A stretch of DNA of 64,000 nt from Xanthomonas bromi (GCF_900092025.1 NZ_FLTX01000005.1:112900-176899), one strand, 5' to 3'. Counted from the first letter of the stretch, positions 52,727 to 63,956 are shown. Notes: generated from the sequence alone by a model not told the origin. Numbers and translations are program-made.

Positions 52727-55147
52727 ATGGACGAACAGCCGCAGGCGCAAACAGGGATGAACCGGGGGCAGTCGCGCCTGCGCACGCCGGCACACCGGGC
52801 CCACCATCGACGTCGCTGGTTGCGATGGCTGCGCTGGAGCACAGCCGCACTGTTGACCGTCATGCTGCTGCTGGATCTGGCCTTCCCGTTACCTCTGCCC
52901 AAATCGCGCGATACCTCCACATTGGTGGTCGCGCGCGACGGCACGCCATTGCGCGCGTTCGCCGACCGCAATGGCGTGTGGCGCTATCCGGCCAGCCCGG
53001 ACACGGTGTCGCCGCTGTATCTGCAGGCGTTGCTGAACTACGAAGACCGCTGGTTCTGGCGGCATCCCGGCGTCAATCCGTGGGGGCTGCTGCGTGCCGG
53101 CGGGCAGTGGTTGGGGCAGGGGCGCATCGTTTCCGGCGGCTCCACCCTGACCATGCAGGTGGCACGCATCCTGGACCCGCACACGCGCACGCCGTGGGGC
53201 AAGGCCAAGCAGTTGCTGCGCGCGCTGCAGCTAAAAGCGCATCTGAGCAAGCACGAGATTCTCACCCTGTATCTGGAGCGCGCGCCCTACGGCGGCACCA
53301 TCGAAGGTGTGGACGCAGCCAGTTGGGCGTATCTGGGCAAACCGTCCAAGGCGTTGTCGCAGGCCGAAGCAGCCTTGCTGGCGGTGTTGCCGCAATCGCC
53401 CAGCCGCCTGCGGCCGGATCGGCATCCCGAAGCCGCACAACGTGCGCGCGACAAGGTGCTCGACCGCATGGTGGAGCTGGGCGTGTGGTCGCGCGCGCAG
53501 GTGGACGATGCGCGTATCGAACCGGTGGTCACGCGCTCGCTGAAGCCGCCGCTGCATGCGGCCTTGCTGGCGCAGCGCCTGCACAACGCACAGCCGCACG
53601 CCGCACGCATTGTCACCACGCTGGACGTGGAGCTGCAGCGCACGCTGGAAGAACGCGTGAGCACCTACTTTTCGCAATTGCCCGAGCGCACCTCGGCCGC
53701 CTTGCTGGTGGTCGACAACGCCACGATGCAAGCGCGTGCCTATGTCGGCTCGGCCAGCTTCGGCGATCGCAAACGGCTCGGGCATGTGGACATGGTGCAG
53801 GCCTGGCGCTCGCCTGGTTCGACCCTGAAGCCGTTCCTGTACGGCATGGCGCTGGACGATGGCCTGATCCATTCGGAAAGCTTGCTGGTGGATGCGCCGC
53901 AAAGCTTCGGCAACTACCGGCCCGGCAACTTCGATGCCGCCTTCAACGGGCCGGTGAGTGCGGCCACCGCATTGCGCCTGTCATTGAATGTGCCGGCGGT
54001 GGATCTGCTCGACCGCATCGGCCCGACACGCTTTGCCGCGCGGCTGTCCAATGCCGGTATTGCGCTGCACTTCCCGCGGGGCAGCACGCCATCGCTGGCG
54101 TTGATCCTGGGCGGCACCGGCGCGCAGTTGCAGGAATTGGTGGGCGCGTTCGCCTCGCTCAACCGTGCCGGCATTGCTGGGCGCGTGCGCTACACGCCGG
54201 ACGATGCACGGATCGACCGACGCCTGATGTCGCCAGGCGCGGCCTGGATCGTGCAGGAGATCTTGCAGAGCAATCCACGCCCCGGCTACGGCAATGGCAC
54301 CTGCGACACCGCCGCGCGCCCCGGCGTGGCCTGGAAGACCGGCACCAGTTATGGCTACCGCGATGCCTGGGCGATTGGTGGGACGCGGCGCTACACCGTT
54401 GGTGTATGGGTAGGGCGGCCGGATGGCACCCCCTTGCCGGGCCAATATGGCGCAGTCACCGCATTGCCGCTGATGTTCGAAGTCATCGACGCATTGCCGC
54501 GCAACGCCGGCGACAGTGCACCGCTGCCGATGCCAGCGACGGTGCAGACCAGCGAGATTTGCTGGCCGCTCGGTGGCGCGTTGGAGCAGACGCCGCCGGC
54601 ACTGTGCGCACGCCGTGCCGAGGCTTATGCACTGGATGGCGCGCTGCCACTCACCTTCGCCGAGCGCGACGCGCGCCTGTGGCAAAGCGGGCGGCTGCAG
54701 TTCGAGGTGGACGCACGCAGCGGCCAGCGCCTGTCGCAGGAATGCACGCAGCCGCACGTGCGCACGTCACGTGCGTTGGCGCGTTGGCCGGCACTGGTGT
54801 CGCCCTGGCTGAGTGCGGCAGAACGCACGGCCGCGCAGTTGCCGCTACTGGCACCGGACTGCCTGACGGACGAGCGCATGACCGGCGGCGGCGTGCTACG
54901 CATCGATGGGCTGAGCGACCGCGCCACCTTGGCGCGCGCAGACGACACCGCACGCCCGGTGCGTTTGCAGTTGCGCGCGCTGGGCAGCGAGGCGCGTATC
55001 GATTGGTTGCTGGACGGTCGCTGGATTGCACAGACCGACGGACGCCAGGGATTTCAGCGCGATTTTGCCGACGTGGGAGCGCACACGCTCACCGCCATGG
55101 CCAGCGATGGCGCCTGGACCCAGGTGCGGTTTCGCGTCTTGCGTTGA
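52727..55147 (+). CDS. pbpC: Penicillin-binding protein 1C
   Basis: This class A PBP-like protein is about 806 residues from the ATG at 52727 (MDEQPQAQTGMNRGQSRLRT); TTG 52706, ATG 52715 and ATG 52757 are in the same frame, and the true start is unclear. A basic segment (HHRRRWLRWLRW) and one membrane helix lead to the GT51 domain, with NYEDRWFWRHPGVNPWGLLR and GGSTLTMQVARILDP. The transpeptidase has Ser in SPGSTLKPFLYG, SLNVP and KTGTSYGYRDAW. The C-terminal BiPBP_C-type domain ends WTQVRFRVLR. In many bacteria pbpC follows the macroglobulin gene; here two TonB-uptake genes lie between them. Confidence 0.94.
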   Translation: MDEQPQAQTGMNRGQSRLRTPAHRAHHRRRWLRWLRWSTAALLTVMLLLDLAFPLPLPKSRDTSTLVVARDGTPLRAFADRNGVWRYPASPDTVSPLYLQALLNYEDRWFWRHPGVNPWGLLRAGGQWLGQGRIVSGGSTLTMQVARILDPHTRTPWGKAKQLLRALQLKAHLSKHEILTLYLERAPYGGTIEGVDAASWAYLGKPSKALSQAEAALLAVLPQSPSRLRPDRHPEAAQRARDKVLDRMVELGVWSRAQVDDARIEPVVTRSLKPPLHAALLAQRLHNAQPHAARIVTTLDVELQRTLEERVSTYFSQLPERTSAALLVVDNATMQARAYVGSASFGDRKRLGHVDMVQAWRSPGSTLKPFLYGMALDDGLIHSESLLVDAPQSFGNYRPGNFDAAFNGPVSAATALRLSLNVPAVDLLDRIGPTRFAARLSNAGIALHFPRGSTPSLALILGGTGAQLQELVGAFASLNRAGIAGRVRYTPDDARIDRRLMSPGAAWIVQEILQSNPRPGYGNGTCDTAARPGVAWKTGTSYGYRDAWAIGGTRRYTVGVWVGRPDGTPLPGQYGAVTALPLMFEVIDALPRNAGDSAPLPMPATVQTSEICWPLGGALEQTPPALCARRAEAYALDGALPLTFAERDARLWQSGRLQFEVDARSGQRLSQECTQPHVRTSRALARWPALVSPWLSAAERTAAQLPLLAPDCLTDERMTGGGVLRIDGLSDRATLARADDTARPVRLQLRALGSEARIDWLLDGRWIAQTDGRQGFQRDFADVGAHTLTAMASDGAWTQVRFRVLR

Positions 55148-55270
55148 GTGGGGGATAGCCGCACGTGTCGGAGCGCATCTGGGCGCGATGGGGCTTTACC
55201 AATAGCGCTTCGTCGCGCCCTGGTGTGCTCCTACACCGAACATGAGTGCGGCCGTCCACGCCTGCAAATA

Positions 55271-55300
55271 AGAGCAGGGCGCCAAACGGCGCCCTGTTCT
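55271..55300. terminator. Terminator between convergent pbpC and ferritin-like gene
   Basis: CAGGGCGCC (55275-55283), loop AAAC and GGCGCCCTG (55288-55296) form a 9-bp stem with AT-rich flanks on both sides (AATAAGAG, TTCTTATT). Its position between convergent genes suggests bidirectional use. Confidence 0.72.
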
Positions 55301-55360
55301 TATTGCATCTTCGACAATGCAGCCACATACATCAGTGCACGCTGCACCGACGCACCCCAC

Positions 55361-55921
55361 TCACTCGCCGATCCAGCCTTCCAGCATGTCGGCGAACTCG
55401 TCGGCATGCTCTTCTTCCTGCGCCAGGATGCTTTCGAGAATGCGCTTGGTGGTGGTGTCCTTGTCGCCGATGAAGTCGATCATCTCGCGGTAGCTGTCGA
55501 TGGCGATGCGCTCTGCGATCAGGTTTTCCTTGACCATGTCGCGCAGATCGGTGCCTTCCTTGTATTCGGCGTGCGAGCGCTTGGTCAGCGTGTCCGGATT
55601 GAGGTCCGGTTCGCCGCCCAGCTGCACAATGCGCTCGGCCAGCTTGTGCGCGTGTTCCTGTTCCTGCTGCGCATGCTCCAGGAACTCGCCCTTCACCGCG
55701 TCGGCAAGCATGCCCTTGGCCATGAAGTAGTGGCGGTAGTAGCGCAGCGTGCACACATATTCGGTGGCGAGTGCGGTGTTGAGCAGTTCGATCACCTTCT
55801 CGCGATCGGCGTGGTAACTCTCGGTGATGGCGCCGTCTTCGATGCTCTGGCGTGCGCGTGCGCGCAAGGTGGCGGTATCGGTGATACCGGCGGGGGTTTT
55901 GGTGGCTGGCTGGTTAGACAT
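55361..55921 (-). CDS. Ferritin-like (bacterioferritin/Dps-related) protein
   Basis: The 186-residue protein has a four-helix ferritin fold with carboxylate and histidine ligands in ALATEYVCTLRYYRHYF, FLEHAQQEQEHAHKLAERIV, ENLIAERIAIDSYREMIDFI and SILAQEEEHADEFADML. These form a complete E...ExxH...E...ExxH di-iron site. There is no signal peptide. Iron storage or detoxification is likely. The next gene in the same direction, a peroxiredoxin, starts upstream at 56446, so the two oxidative-stress genes may be co-transcribed, although 42 bp separate them. Confidence 0.88.
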   Translation of the reverse strand: MSNQPATKTPAGITDTATLRARARQSIEDGAITESYHADREKVIELLNTALATEYVCTLRYYRHYFMAKGMLADAVKGEFLEHAQQEQEHAHKLAERIVQLGGEPDLNPDTLTKRSHAEYKEGTDLRDMVKENLIAERIAIDSYREMIDFIGDKDTTTKRILESILAQEEEHADEFADMLEGWIGE

Positions 55922-55963
55922 GGCTGGCCGTTTTCCTTCTACATGGACGGGGGAATCGATGGA

Positions 55964-56446
55964 TCAATCCGGCAGGTGCTGCAGCACGTAATCGGCCGCA
56001 GACACCTTGAATTCGCCGGGTTCTTCGACAAACAACGCTTTGACCACCGCGTCGTCTGCATACAATGCGTAGCGGCGCGAGCGCAGGCCCATGCCTGAGC
56101 CGCTGGCGTCGATTTCAAGGCCCAGCGCGCGTGCCAGTTCGGCGTTGCCGTCGGGCAGCAGATGCAGACCGTCGGGAATCAGCTGGCTGCGTCCCCATGC
56201 CTGCATCACGAACGGGTCGTTGACCGCGGTGCACAGCACCTCGATGCCGCGTTTGCGAAATTCGTCGAAGTGTTCCACATAGCCCGGCAGGTGCTTGGCC
56301 GAGCAGGTGGGGGTGAAGGCGCCCGGCACTGCGAACAGCAGTACTTTGCGGCCTGCGAACAAGCTATGGGTGTCGACTGCCTCGATGCCGTCGCGCATGC
56401 GCTTGAGCACGACTTCGGGAATGCGGTCACCAACGTGGATGGTCAT
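55964..56446 (-). CDS. Peroxiredoxin, Prx5-like
   Basis: The 160-residue thiol peroxidase has the active site VPGAFTPTCSAKHLPGYVEH, with the peroxidatic Cys48; another Cys is at 72 (EVLCTAVNDPF). The family pattern continues with FVMQAWGRSQLI and SRRYALYADDAVVKALFVEE. It reduces hydrogen peroxide and organic hydroperoxides in the cytoplasm, probably with glutathione/glutaredoxin. There is no fused glutaredoxin domain. Upstream of the ferritin-like gene on the same strand. Confidence 0.93.
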   Translation of the reverse strand: MTIHVGDRIPEVVLKRMRDGIEAVDTHSLFAGRKVLLFAVPGAFTPTCSAKHLPGYVEHFDEFRKRGIEVLCTAVNDPFVMQAWGRSQLIPDGLHLLPDGNAELARALGLEIDASGSGMGLRSRRYALYADDAVVKALFVEEPGEFKVSAADYVLQHLPD

Positions 56447-56605
56447 GCGGCAGGCTCCTGTGGCTGAACGAATTCTAGAAAGCGGTGGGGGAAAAGCGCG
56501 TCAACGCGCTTGAAATCCGTCCGCGCACGCCTATTTGACGCTCATGGCCGGCGCAACTGCGCATGCCGCGGTCGCCGGCCCTCATCAACCCTTTGGAGGC
56601 TTGCA

Positions 56606-57082
56606 ATGAACATCGTTCGTTATCCCCAATTTCCCACCCACGCGCTGCAGAACGAGATCAAGCATGTGTTCGATCGCTTCTTCGAGCAGAACAGCGACAC
56701 CGACGAGTCGGCCGTGGCGACCGCGCAGTGGGTGCCGCGCGTAGACATCAAGGAAGAGCCCAATCACTTCGTGCTGTACGCCGATTTGCCGGGCATCGAT
56801 CCGAGCCAGATCGAGGTACAGATGGACAAGGGCATTTTGTCGATCAAGGGTGAGCGCAAGAGCGAATCCAGCACCGAGACCGAGCGCTTCTCGCGGATCG
56901 AGCGCCGCTATGGCAGTTTCCATCGCCGGTTCGCCTTGCCCGACAGCGCCGATGCCGATGGCATCACCGCCTCCGGCCACAACGGCGTGCTGGAAATCCG
57001 CATTCCCAAGCGCCCGGCCGCCACGCCGCGCCGTATCCAGGTCGGCAATGGCCAGGACAGCAGCGGCAGCACGGTGCAGTAA
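56606..57082 (+). CDS. hspA: Small heat shock protein, Hsp20 family
   Basis: The 158-residue chaperone starts at the ATG at 56606 (MNIVRYPQFPTHALQNEIKH), with GGAGG 8 nt upstream. The alpha-crystallin domain spans about 43-140, with VPRVDIKEEPNHFVLYADLP, GILSIKGERKSE and HNGVLEIRIPKR. It binds unfolding proteins under heat. The frame is open upstream but with no family sequence. The length and N-terminus match the HspA proteins of Xanthomonas. Confidence 0.94.
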   Translation: MNIVRYPQFPTHALQNEIKHVFDRFFEQNSDTDESAVATAQWVPRVDIKEEPNHFVLYADLPGIDPSQIEVQMDKGILSIKGERKSESSTETERFSRIERRYGSFHRRFALPDSADADGITASGHNGVLEIRIPKRPAATPRRIQVGNGQDSSGSTVQ

Positions 57083-57493
57083 GCGCAACGGATGGAGCGG
57101 TGGCGCGCTTCACCAACGCGCGGTCTCAGCTGGCTGGCCTGTGCGTTGCGCGCAGGCCGGCTCTGCGACCGGTGGCACCGGCGGCATCTTTGTCAGCCGG
57201 AACTGCCCGCTGCAAGAGGCTGGACCTGGAGCGAAGCCATCGGCTTCGCTCCCCGGCGACAGCCGCGCCGTAGAATAGGCGCGGTTGCCCGCCCGGCTGC
57301 GAATAGATTGGCCAATACCTTCGTTGCGTGACCGTCTTGCGGGCGCGGCTGGTATGCGAACGCTGCACGTACACCTGTACGCTGCAGGTCCGCGCACCTC
57401 CCGCACCGTACAGGTGCGATCCGCTGGAGTGCTGGCCGCTCGAACTGGCTCGTGGCCTTGGCTGCGGGCCGTTTTTTTTCCAGAGGTGATTAG
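57083..57493. other. Intergenic region with two long inverted repeats
   Basis: No gene is seen. GGAGCGAAGCC-ATC-GGCTTCGCTCC (57228-57252) is a perfect 11-bp hairpin without a T-run. CACCTGTACG (57372-57381) and CGTACAGGTG (57407-57416) form a 10-bp inverted repeat around a 25-nt loop, 78 bp before cbpA. A short GC stem and TTTTTTT occur just before the cbpA ribosome site. Confidence 0.6.
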
Positions 57494-58393
57494 ATGGAAT
57501 TCAAGGATTACTACGCAACGCTCGGCGTGGAGCCCAGTGCAGGCGATGCGGAGATCAAGACCGCCTACCGCAGGCTCGCGCGCAAATATCATCCCGACGT
57601 CAGCAAGGAAGCCGGCGCCGAAGACAAGTTCAAGGCGATCAACGAAGCCTACGAAGCGCTGCGCGACCCGCAAAAGCGCAAGGCTTACGACCAGTTGAAG
57701 GCGCAGGGCTATCGCCCGGGCGACGAATTCCAGGCCCCGCCTGGCTACGGCGGCGGGCAGGGCTTCGATTTCGAGGAAGTGTTCGGCAACGGCGGCGCCG
57801 GTGGCGGCTTCAGCGATTTCTTCGAAAGCCTGTTCGCCGGCCAGCGCGGCGGCCGTCCGCGTGGCCCGGGCGCCGGGCCCGGCGTAGGTGCCGGCCCGCA
57901 GGCGCGCGGCGACACGCGCGCCAAGCTGGCGGTGCCGCTGGAGGCGGTGCATTCGGGCGACAGCGTGCGCATCACCATCAACGGCAAGCAGTTGGACGTG
58001 CGCGTGCCCAAGGGCGTGCAGCCGGGCCAGGTGATCCGACTGAGCGGACAGGGCAATGGCGGCGGCAACCTGTTGCTGGAGATCGAATACGCGGCGCATC
58101 CGCACTTCGAGGTGGACGGGCGCAACATCCTGTACACCTTGCAGGTCATGCCCTGGCAGGCCGCGCTGGGCACCACCATCAGCGTGCCCACGTTGGGCGG
58201 CTCGGTCGAACTGAAGGTGCCGGCCGACTCGGATGCCGGCCGCAAGCTGCGCCTGCGCGGCCGTGGCCTGCCCGGGACCACCCCGGGCGACCAGATCGTG
58301 GAACTGGAAATCCTGGCCCCGGCCCCGACCGACGACGCGCAGAAAAAGGCATACCGCAACTTGGCCAAGGCGTTCGGCGAGACTGTCAGCTGA
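57494..58393 (+). CDS. cbpA: Curved DNA-binding DnaJ-type co-chaperone
   Basis: The 299-residue protein has an N-terminal J domain (MEFKDYYATLGVEPSAGDAE, with HPD at 36-38 in KYHPDVS). A Gly/Phe-rich linker (about 80-130) and the two C-terminal peptide-binding domains follow (LRGRGLPGTTPGDQIVELEI). The zinc finger of true DnaJ is missing, which defines the CbpA/DjlA-like class. It stimulates DnaK ATPase and binds curved DNA. AGAGGTGATTAG precedes the ATG. Next to hspA, which fits a protein-quality role. No chaperone-modulator cbpM gene is seen downstream. Confidence 0.93.
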   Translation: MEFKDYYATLGVEPSAGDAEIKTAYRRLARKYHPDVSKEAGAEDKFKAINEAYEALRDPQKRKAYDQLKAQGYRPGDEFQAPPGYGGGQGFDFEEVFGNGGAGGGFSDFFESLFAGQRGGRPRGPGAGPGVGAGPQARGDTRAKLAVPLEAVHSGDSVRITINGKQLDVRVPKGVQPGQVIRLSGQGNGGGNLLLEIEYAAHPHFEVDGRNILYTLQVMPWQAALGTTISVPTLGGSVELKVPADSDAGRKLRLRGRGLPGTTPGDQIVELEILAPAPTDDAQKKAYRNLAKAFGETVS

Positions 58394-58843
58394 GCTGATC
58401 AGCGCAGGCGAGATGCGTCGCTCGCCAGGCGAGCGCAGGAAACACGCCCGTTCCAGGCGGGGCGAGGAGGCGCGGCCAGTGCGCCAGTGACGCATGTTCC
58501 CTGGAGCGCCCGCGCCGCAAGCGCGGGCGGGGATCAGGGAAGGTCGCGCTGCGAGGTGCTGCGCGATGTCCACCTGCGCCATCGCATCGCCGCCGTACCC
58601 TCATCGGCGCTGCGCGCCACCCTTCCCCGAGCGAGACGGCAATCGAAGCGCTGTCCGTTGACCTCTGCGGTGAATCCAACAGTGTCCTATCCGACGTAGT
58701 GCTCCTGCGCTCGTCGACAGGCAAAGACGGCGCGTCAGTCCATCGCGCATCGCAGCACTCGCCAGTCATCGAGCACCAACTTGGCCCAGCTACCGAAAGC
58801 GCGGTGGGCGCACTACACTCGCCGCGCACACTAGGGGAAACAC
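58394..58843. other. Intergenic region, hairpin only
   Basis: No gene is seen on either strand. A hairpin CGCCCGCGC-CGCAA-GCGCGGGCG (58507-58529) lies 115 bp after cbpA; it lacks a T-run, so its role as terminator is doubtful. Confidence 0.5.
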
Positions 58844-59230
58844 ATGGCACGCATTCTGATCGTCGACGACTCGCCGTCGCAGCTGCTGGGGATTCAGCGC
58901 ATCGTCGAGAAGCTGGGGCACGAAACCATCACCGCGACCGATGGGGCTGCCGGCGTGGAAGCTGCCAAGCAATCGCTGCCGGATCTGGTGCTGATGGATG
59001 TGGTGATGCCTAACCTCAACGGGTTCCAGGCCACGCGCACGCTCAAGCGCGAACCGACCACCCAGCATATTCCGGTGATCCTGGTCACCACCAAGGATCA
59101 GGACACCGACCGCATGTGGGGCATGCGCCAAGGTGCCCGCGCCTACATCACCAAGCCCTTTTCCGAAGACGAACTGCTGGAAGTGATGGAACGCGTGTTC
59201 AATCAGAAAGACGAACCGCCGACAGCGTAA
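58844..59230 (+). CDS. Single-domain response regulator (PilH-like)
   Basis: The 128-residue protein consists only of a CheY-type receiver: acidic pair Asp8-Asp9 in LIVDDSPSQ, phosphoacceptor Asp52 in LVLMDVVMPNLNG, Thr82 in VILVTTKDQ and Lys104 in ITKPFSEDEL. No output domain. The sequence around the acceptor and the C-terminal EDELLEVMERVF resemble PilH/PilG regulators of twitching motility, but no chemosensory genes are near, so the partner kinase is unknown. It stands alone between two 450- to 560-bp gaps. Confidence 0.92.
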   Translation: MARILIVDDSPSQLLGIQRIVEKLGHETITATDGAAGVEAAKQSLPDLVLMDVVMPNLNGFQATRTLKREPTTQHIPVILVTTKDQDTDRMWGMRQGARAYITKPFSEDELLEVMERVFNQKDEPPTA

Positions 59231-59790
59231 GTGCGTCGGCGAGGCGTGATCGACGGCGGATTTCGCAATCGGTCGCTCGGTGTGACGATCGATGTGGGGG
59301 CAGGGCAGACCGCTCCTGAAGGAAGGACGTTGGTGGTATGGGCACGGGGGACGTCTCGGCTCGGAGCAGCAACTGGCTGGACGACAGCGAGTTCCAGGTC
59401 AGTCATGGCCCGAGGCCTGCACGCTTCATCGCGCCACACCTGGACCCAACCGGTTTGCCACGGACTCGGCAATGGGATTCCATCCAGCCAAGACCCGATC
59501 GGTGGCCCGGCTGCGACCAACACGATGAGGACTCGGCCTCCCGGCGGGTGGTGACTCTCACCACGGTCGTCACACGCCACGCGGACACCTGGCCCGGCGC
59601 ACCGTCCCACTCCCGTGAACCGCCGCAGTGTTTCCCGGGCCGCCCAATCCGCCCCGCCGGCTAAACCAACAATGCATCACACCGGGTCTTTCAAAACGGT
59701 GTGTCTGCCCCATCTAGTAGAATCGGCGAATCAAACAACACGGCGGCACTGCGGGACTGGCCCGCACAGCCCCTCGATCATGGAGCGTGC
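59231..59790. other. Intergenic region, no gene seen
   Basis: Several overlapping short frames occur, as expected in GC-rich DNA, but none has protein character or a good start. The last 120 bp (TCAAAACGGTGTGTCTGCCC, CTAGTAGAATCGG) probably hold the hflKC promoter; the TAGAAT at 59717-59722 could be its -10. Confidence 0.5.
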
Positions 59791-60927
59791 ATGGCCTGGA
59801 ACACACCCGGCAACAAGGGCGGAGACGGCCCGGATCCCAACCGTCGCAGGTCCTGGGGGCCGCGCGGGGGCGGCAACGGTGGTGGCTGGGGCAATCTGCC
59901 CGCCCCGTTGAAAGAACTGTTCGACGGTGGCGTGGGGCGCTGGATCCTGGTCGCGGTGGTGCTGATGGTGCTGTTCTCCAGCTTCCAGCTCATCGGCGAG
60001 CAGCAGCGTGGCGTGGTGCTGCGCTTCGGCCAGTTCTCGCGCATCCTGCAGCCCGGCCCCAACTTCAAGCTGCCCTGGCCGATCGAGTCGGTGCGCAAGG
60101 TCAATGCCACTGAGATCAAGACCTTCAGTAACCAGGTGCCGGTGCTGACGCGCGACGAGAACATCGTCAACGTCTCGCTCAACGTGCAGTACCAGATCAG
60201 CGACCCACGCAAGTACCTGTTCGGCTCGCGCAATGCCGATCTGGTGCTGGAGCAGGCCGCGCAAAGTGCCGTGCGTGAGCAGGTGGGGCGGTCCGACCTC
60301 AATACCGTGCTCAACAACCGCGGCCCGCTGGCGATCGCCTCCAAGGACCGTCTGCAGCTGGCGCTGGACGCCTACAACACCGGCCTGTCCGTGACCGGCG
60401 TGACCTTGCCGGACGCGCGTCCGCCAGAAGAAGTGAAGCCGGCCTTCGACGAGGTCAACGGTGCCCAGCAGGTGCGCGAGCGCCTCATCAACGAAGCGCA
60501 AGCATATGCCGCCAAAGTGGTGCCGGAAGCGCGCGGCCAGGGTGCACGCACCCGGACCGGCGCCGAGGGCTACAAGCAGGCGGTGATCTCCAAGGCCGAG
60601 GGCGACGCCGACCGCTTCACCCTGTTGCAGGAGCAGTACGCCGGCGCCCCGGAAGTCACCCGCAAGCGCCTGTGGCTGGAAACGGTGCAGAAGGTGTTGT
60701 CGGAGAACCGCAAGGTGATCGGCAGCGATGGCCGCCAGGTCATCTATGTGCCGCTACCGGCCGATGCCGGCAAGTCAGCCAACACCGGCGGCAATGCGGG
60801 CAATGGCGGCATGCCGTCGATGGTGCCGCAGGACGTGCTGTTGAATCCGCCGCAAAGCGCCAGCAGCGAGGCCATCCGCAACCCGGAACGCGGGCCGCGC
60901 CCGACCGGCCGTGAGGGAACCGAATAA
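59791..60927 (+). CDS. hflK: FtsH protease modulator HflK
   Basis: The 378-residue protein has a Gly/Pro/Arg-rich cytoplasmic N-terminus (PNRRRSWGPRGGGNGGGWGN), one membrane helix (about 51-68, ILVAVVLMVLFSSFQLIG) and the SPFH/band 7 domain (QRGVVLRFGQFSRILQPGPN) on the periplasmic side. A Gly/Asn-rich tail follows. HflK with HflC forms a cage around FtsH and modulates membrane protein degradation. The start is the ATG at 59791. The stop shares one base with the hflC start (TAATG). Confidence 0.95.
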   Translation: MAWNTPGNKGGDGPDPNRRRSWGPRGGGNGGGWGNLPAPLKELFDGGVGRWILVAVVLMVLFSSFQLIGEQQRGVVLRFGQFSRILQPGPNFKLPWPIESVRKVNATEIKTFSNQVPVLTRDENIVNVSLNVQYQISDPRKYLFGSRNADLVLEQAAQSAVREQVGRSDLNTVLNNRGPLAIASKDRLQLALDAYNTGLSVTGVTLPDARPPEEVKPAFDEVNGAQQVRERLINEAQAYAAKVVPEARGQGARTRTGAEGYKQAVISKAEGDADRFTLLQEQYAGAPEVTRKRLWLETVQKVLSENRKVIGSDGRQVIYVPLPADAGKSANTGGNAGNGGMPSMVPQDVLLNPPQSASSEAIRNPERGPRPTGREGTE

Positions 60928-61790
60928 TGAAGAATTCGCTAGTTATCGGCCTGATCGTCGCCGTGTTGCTGACCCTGATGGGCTCGGTCTTCGTGGTGCG
61001 CGAGGACCAGACCGCCATGGTGCTCAACCTGGGCCGTGTGGTGCGTGCCGACCTCAAGCCCGGCCTGCACTTCAAGATTCCGGTGGTGGAAACAGTGCGC
61101 GTGTTCGACCGCCGCTTCCAGGTGCTCGATACCGCCCCGGCGCGTTACTTCACCGCCGAACAGAAAGACGTGAGCGTGGACTTCTTCGCCATCGGCTACA
61201 TCTCCGATGTGCGGGCGTTCTATCGCGCCACCGGTGGCGAGGAGTCGGTGGCCAACTCGCGCCTGGCGCCGATCATCACCGACTCGCTGCGCAACCAGAT
61301 CAACTCGCGCACCCTGCAGCAGTTGGTCTCCGGCGACCGTAGCGAATTGATCGCCAACCAGCTCAAGGGCATCAACGGCGCGATCAAGGGCCTGGGAATG
61401 CAGATCACCGACCTGCGCATCAAGCAGATCGACCTGCCCACCGACAGCCAGGTGATCACCGACGTCTACGAGCGCATGCGCGCCCAGCGTAAGCAGGAAG
61501 CCAGCAAGTTGCGCGCCGAAGGCGAAGAGCAGGCGCTGACCATCCGTGCCCAGGCCGACCGCGAGAGCACGGTGATCAAGGCCGATGCCGAGCGCGACGC
61601 ACAGAAGCTGCGGGGCGAGGGCGATGCGCAGGCTGCGCAGATCTATGGCCAGGCGGGCTCCAAGGACCCCTCGTTCTACGCCTTCTACCGCAGCCTGGAG
61701 GCTTACCGCGAGTCCATGACCGACGGCAATGGCGTGGTGGTGCTGGACAAGAACGACCCGTTCCTGCAGTACCTCAAGAACGATCGTTGA
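60927..61790 (+). CDS. hflC: FtsH protease modulator HflC
   Basis: The 287-residue partner of HflK starts MKNSLVIGLIVAVLLTLMGS, a single N-terminal membrane helix, then the SPFH domain (DQTAMVLNLGRVVRADLKPG, LHFKIPVVETVRVFDRRFQV). A long charged coiled coil (YERMRAQRKQEASKLRAEGE) and FYAFYRSLEAYRESMTD follow. Translationally coupled to hflK. A strong terminator follows. Confidence 0.96.
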   Translation: MKNSLVIGLIVAVLLTLMGSVFVVREDQTAMVLNLGRVVRADLKPGLHFKIPVVETVRVFDRRFQVLDTAPARYFTAEQKDVSVDFFAIGYISDVRAFYRATGGEESVANSRLAPIITDSLRNQINSRTLQQLVSGDRSELIANQLKGINGAIKGLGMQITDLRIKQIDLPTDSQVITDVYERMRAQRKQEASKLRAEGEEQALTIRAQADRESTVIKADAERDAQKLRGEGDAQAAQIYGQAGSKDPSFYAFYRSLEAYRESMTDGNGVVVLDKNDPFLQYLKNDR

Positions 61791-61807
61791 TCGCGTCCTG
61801 AGAATGC

Positions 61808-61835
61808 AAAAACGCCCGCAGATGCGGGCGTTTTT
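61808..61835 (+). terminator. Intrinsic terminator after hflC
   Basis: AAAAACGCCCGC (61808-61819), loop AGAT and GCGGGCGTTTTT (61824-61835) form a perfect 12-bp stem. It lies 17 bp after the hflC stop and separates hflKC from the DUF2065 gene and purA. Confidence 0.93.
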
Positions 61836-62044
61836 GTTGGTGTGCTTTGCAGCCGGTCATGCATGGATCTACCGCCGCGCGGTGTCTAAAACATGCTGGT
61901 TTGGGTATTGGCTTCTTTGCGGAAGCAGCCAGGGCGTCATCGTGGTCCTGCGTATGCGCATTGCGGCCTTGCACTTCGAGACGCAGGGCGTGTGGGACGA
62001 TTTTTCCCTCACACTGCATCGTCCAGATTGTTATGGTGTTGGTC

Positions 62045-62230
62045 ATGCAAGAGTTCCTCTCCGCCCTGTGCCTGATCGTCGTCATCGAAGGCCTGCTGCT
62101 GTTCACCATGCCGGTCGCCTGGAAGCGCATGGTCGAGCAGCTGTTCAGCCTGCCCACCGCGCAGCTGCGCGCCATCGGAGGCGTCCCATTGGTGCTGGGT
62201 GCGACGGCGTTGTGGATGGTGCGGCGCTGA
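62045..62230 (+). CDS. DUF2065 small membrane protein (YjeT-like)
   Basis: The 61-residue protein starts at the ATG at 62045 (MQEFLSALCLIVVIEGLLLF); an ATG 4 codons earlier is possible. Two hydrophobic helices (about 3-21 and 44-58) flank TMPVAWKRMVEQLFSLPTAQ. This is DUF2065, found between hflC and purA in many gammaproteobacteria, exactly as here. Function unknown; the conserved position suggests a link with HflKC or FtsH. Confidence 0.9.
   Translation: MQEFLSALCLIVVIEGLLLFTMPVAWKRMVEQLFSLPTAQLRAIGGVPLVLGATALWMVRR

Positions 62231-63956
<1,726 letters not shown>

Noticed and set aside
52558..55158. An 866-codon same-strand frame overlapping pbpC
   Set aside because: Out-of-frame shadow of pbpC; Ala/Arg/His-rich and without motifs, whereas the pbpC frame has all catalytic motifs.
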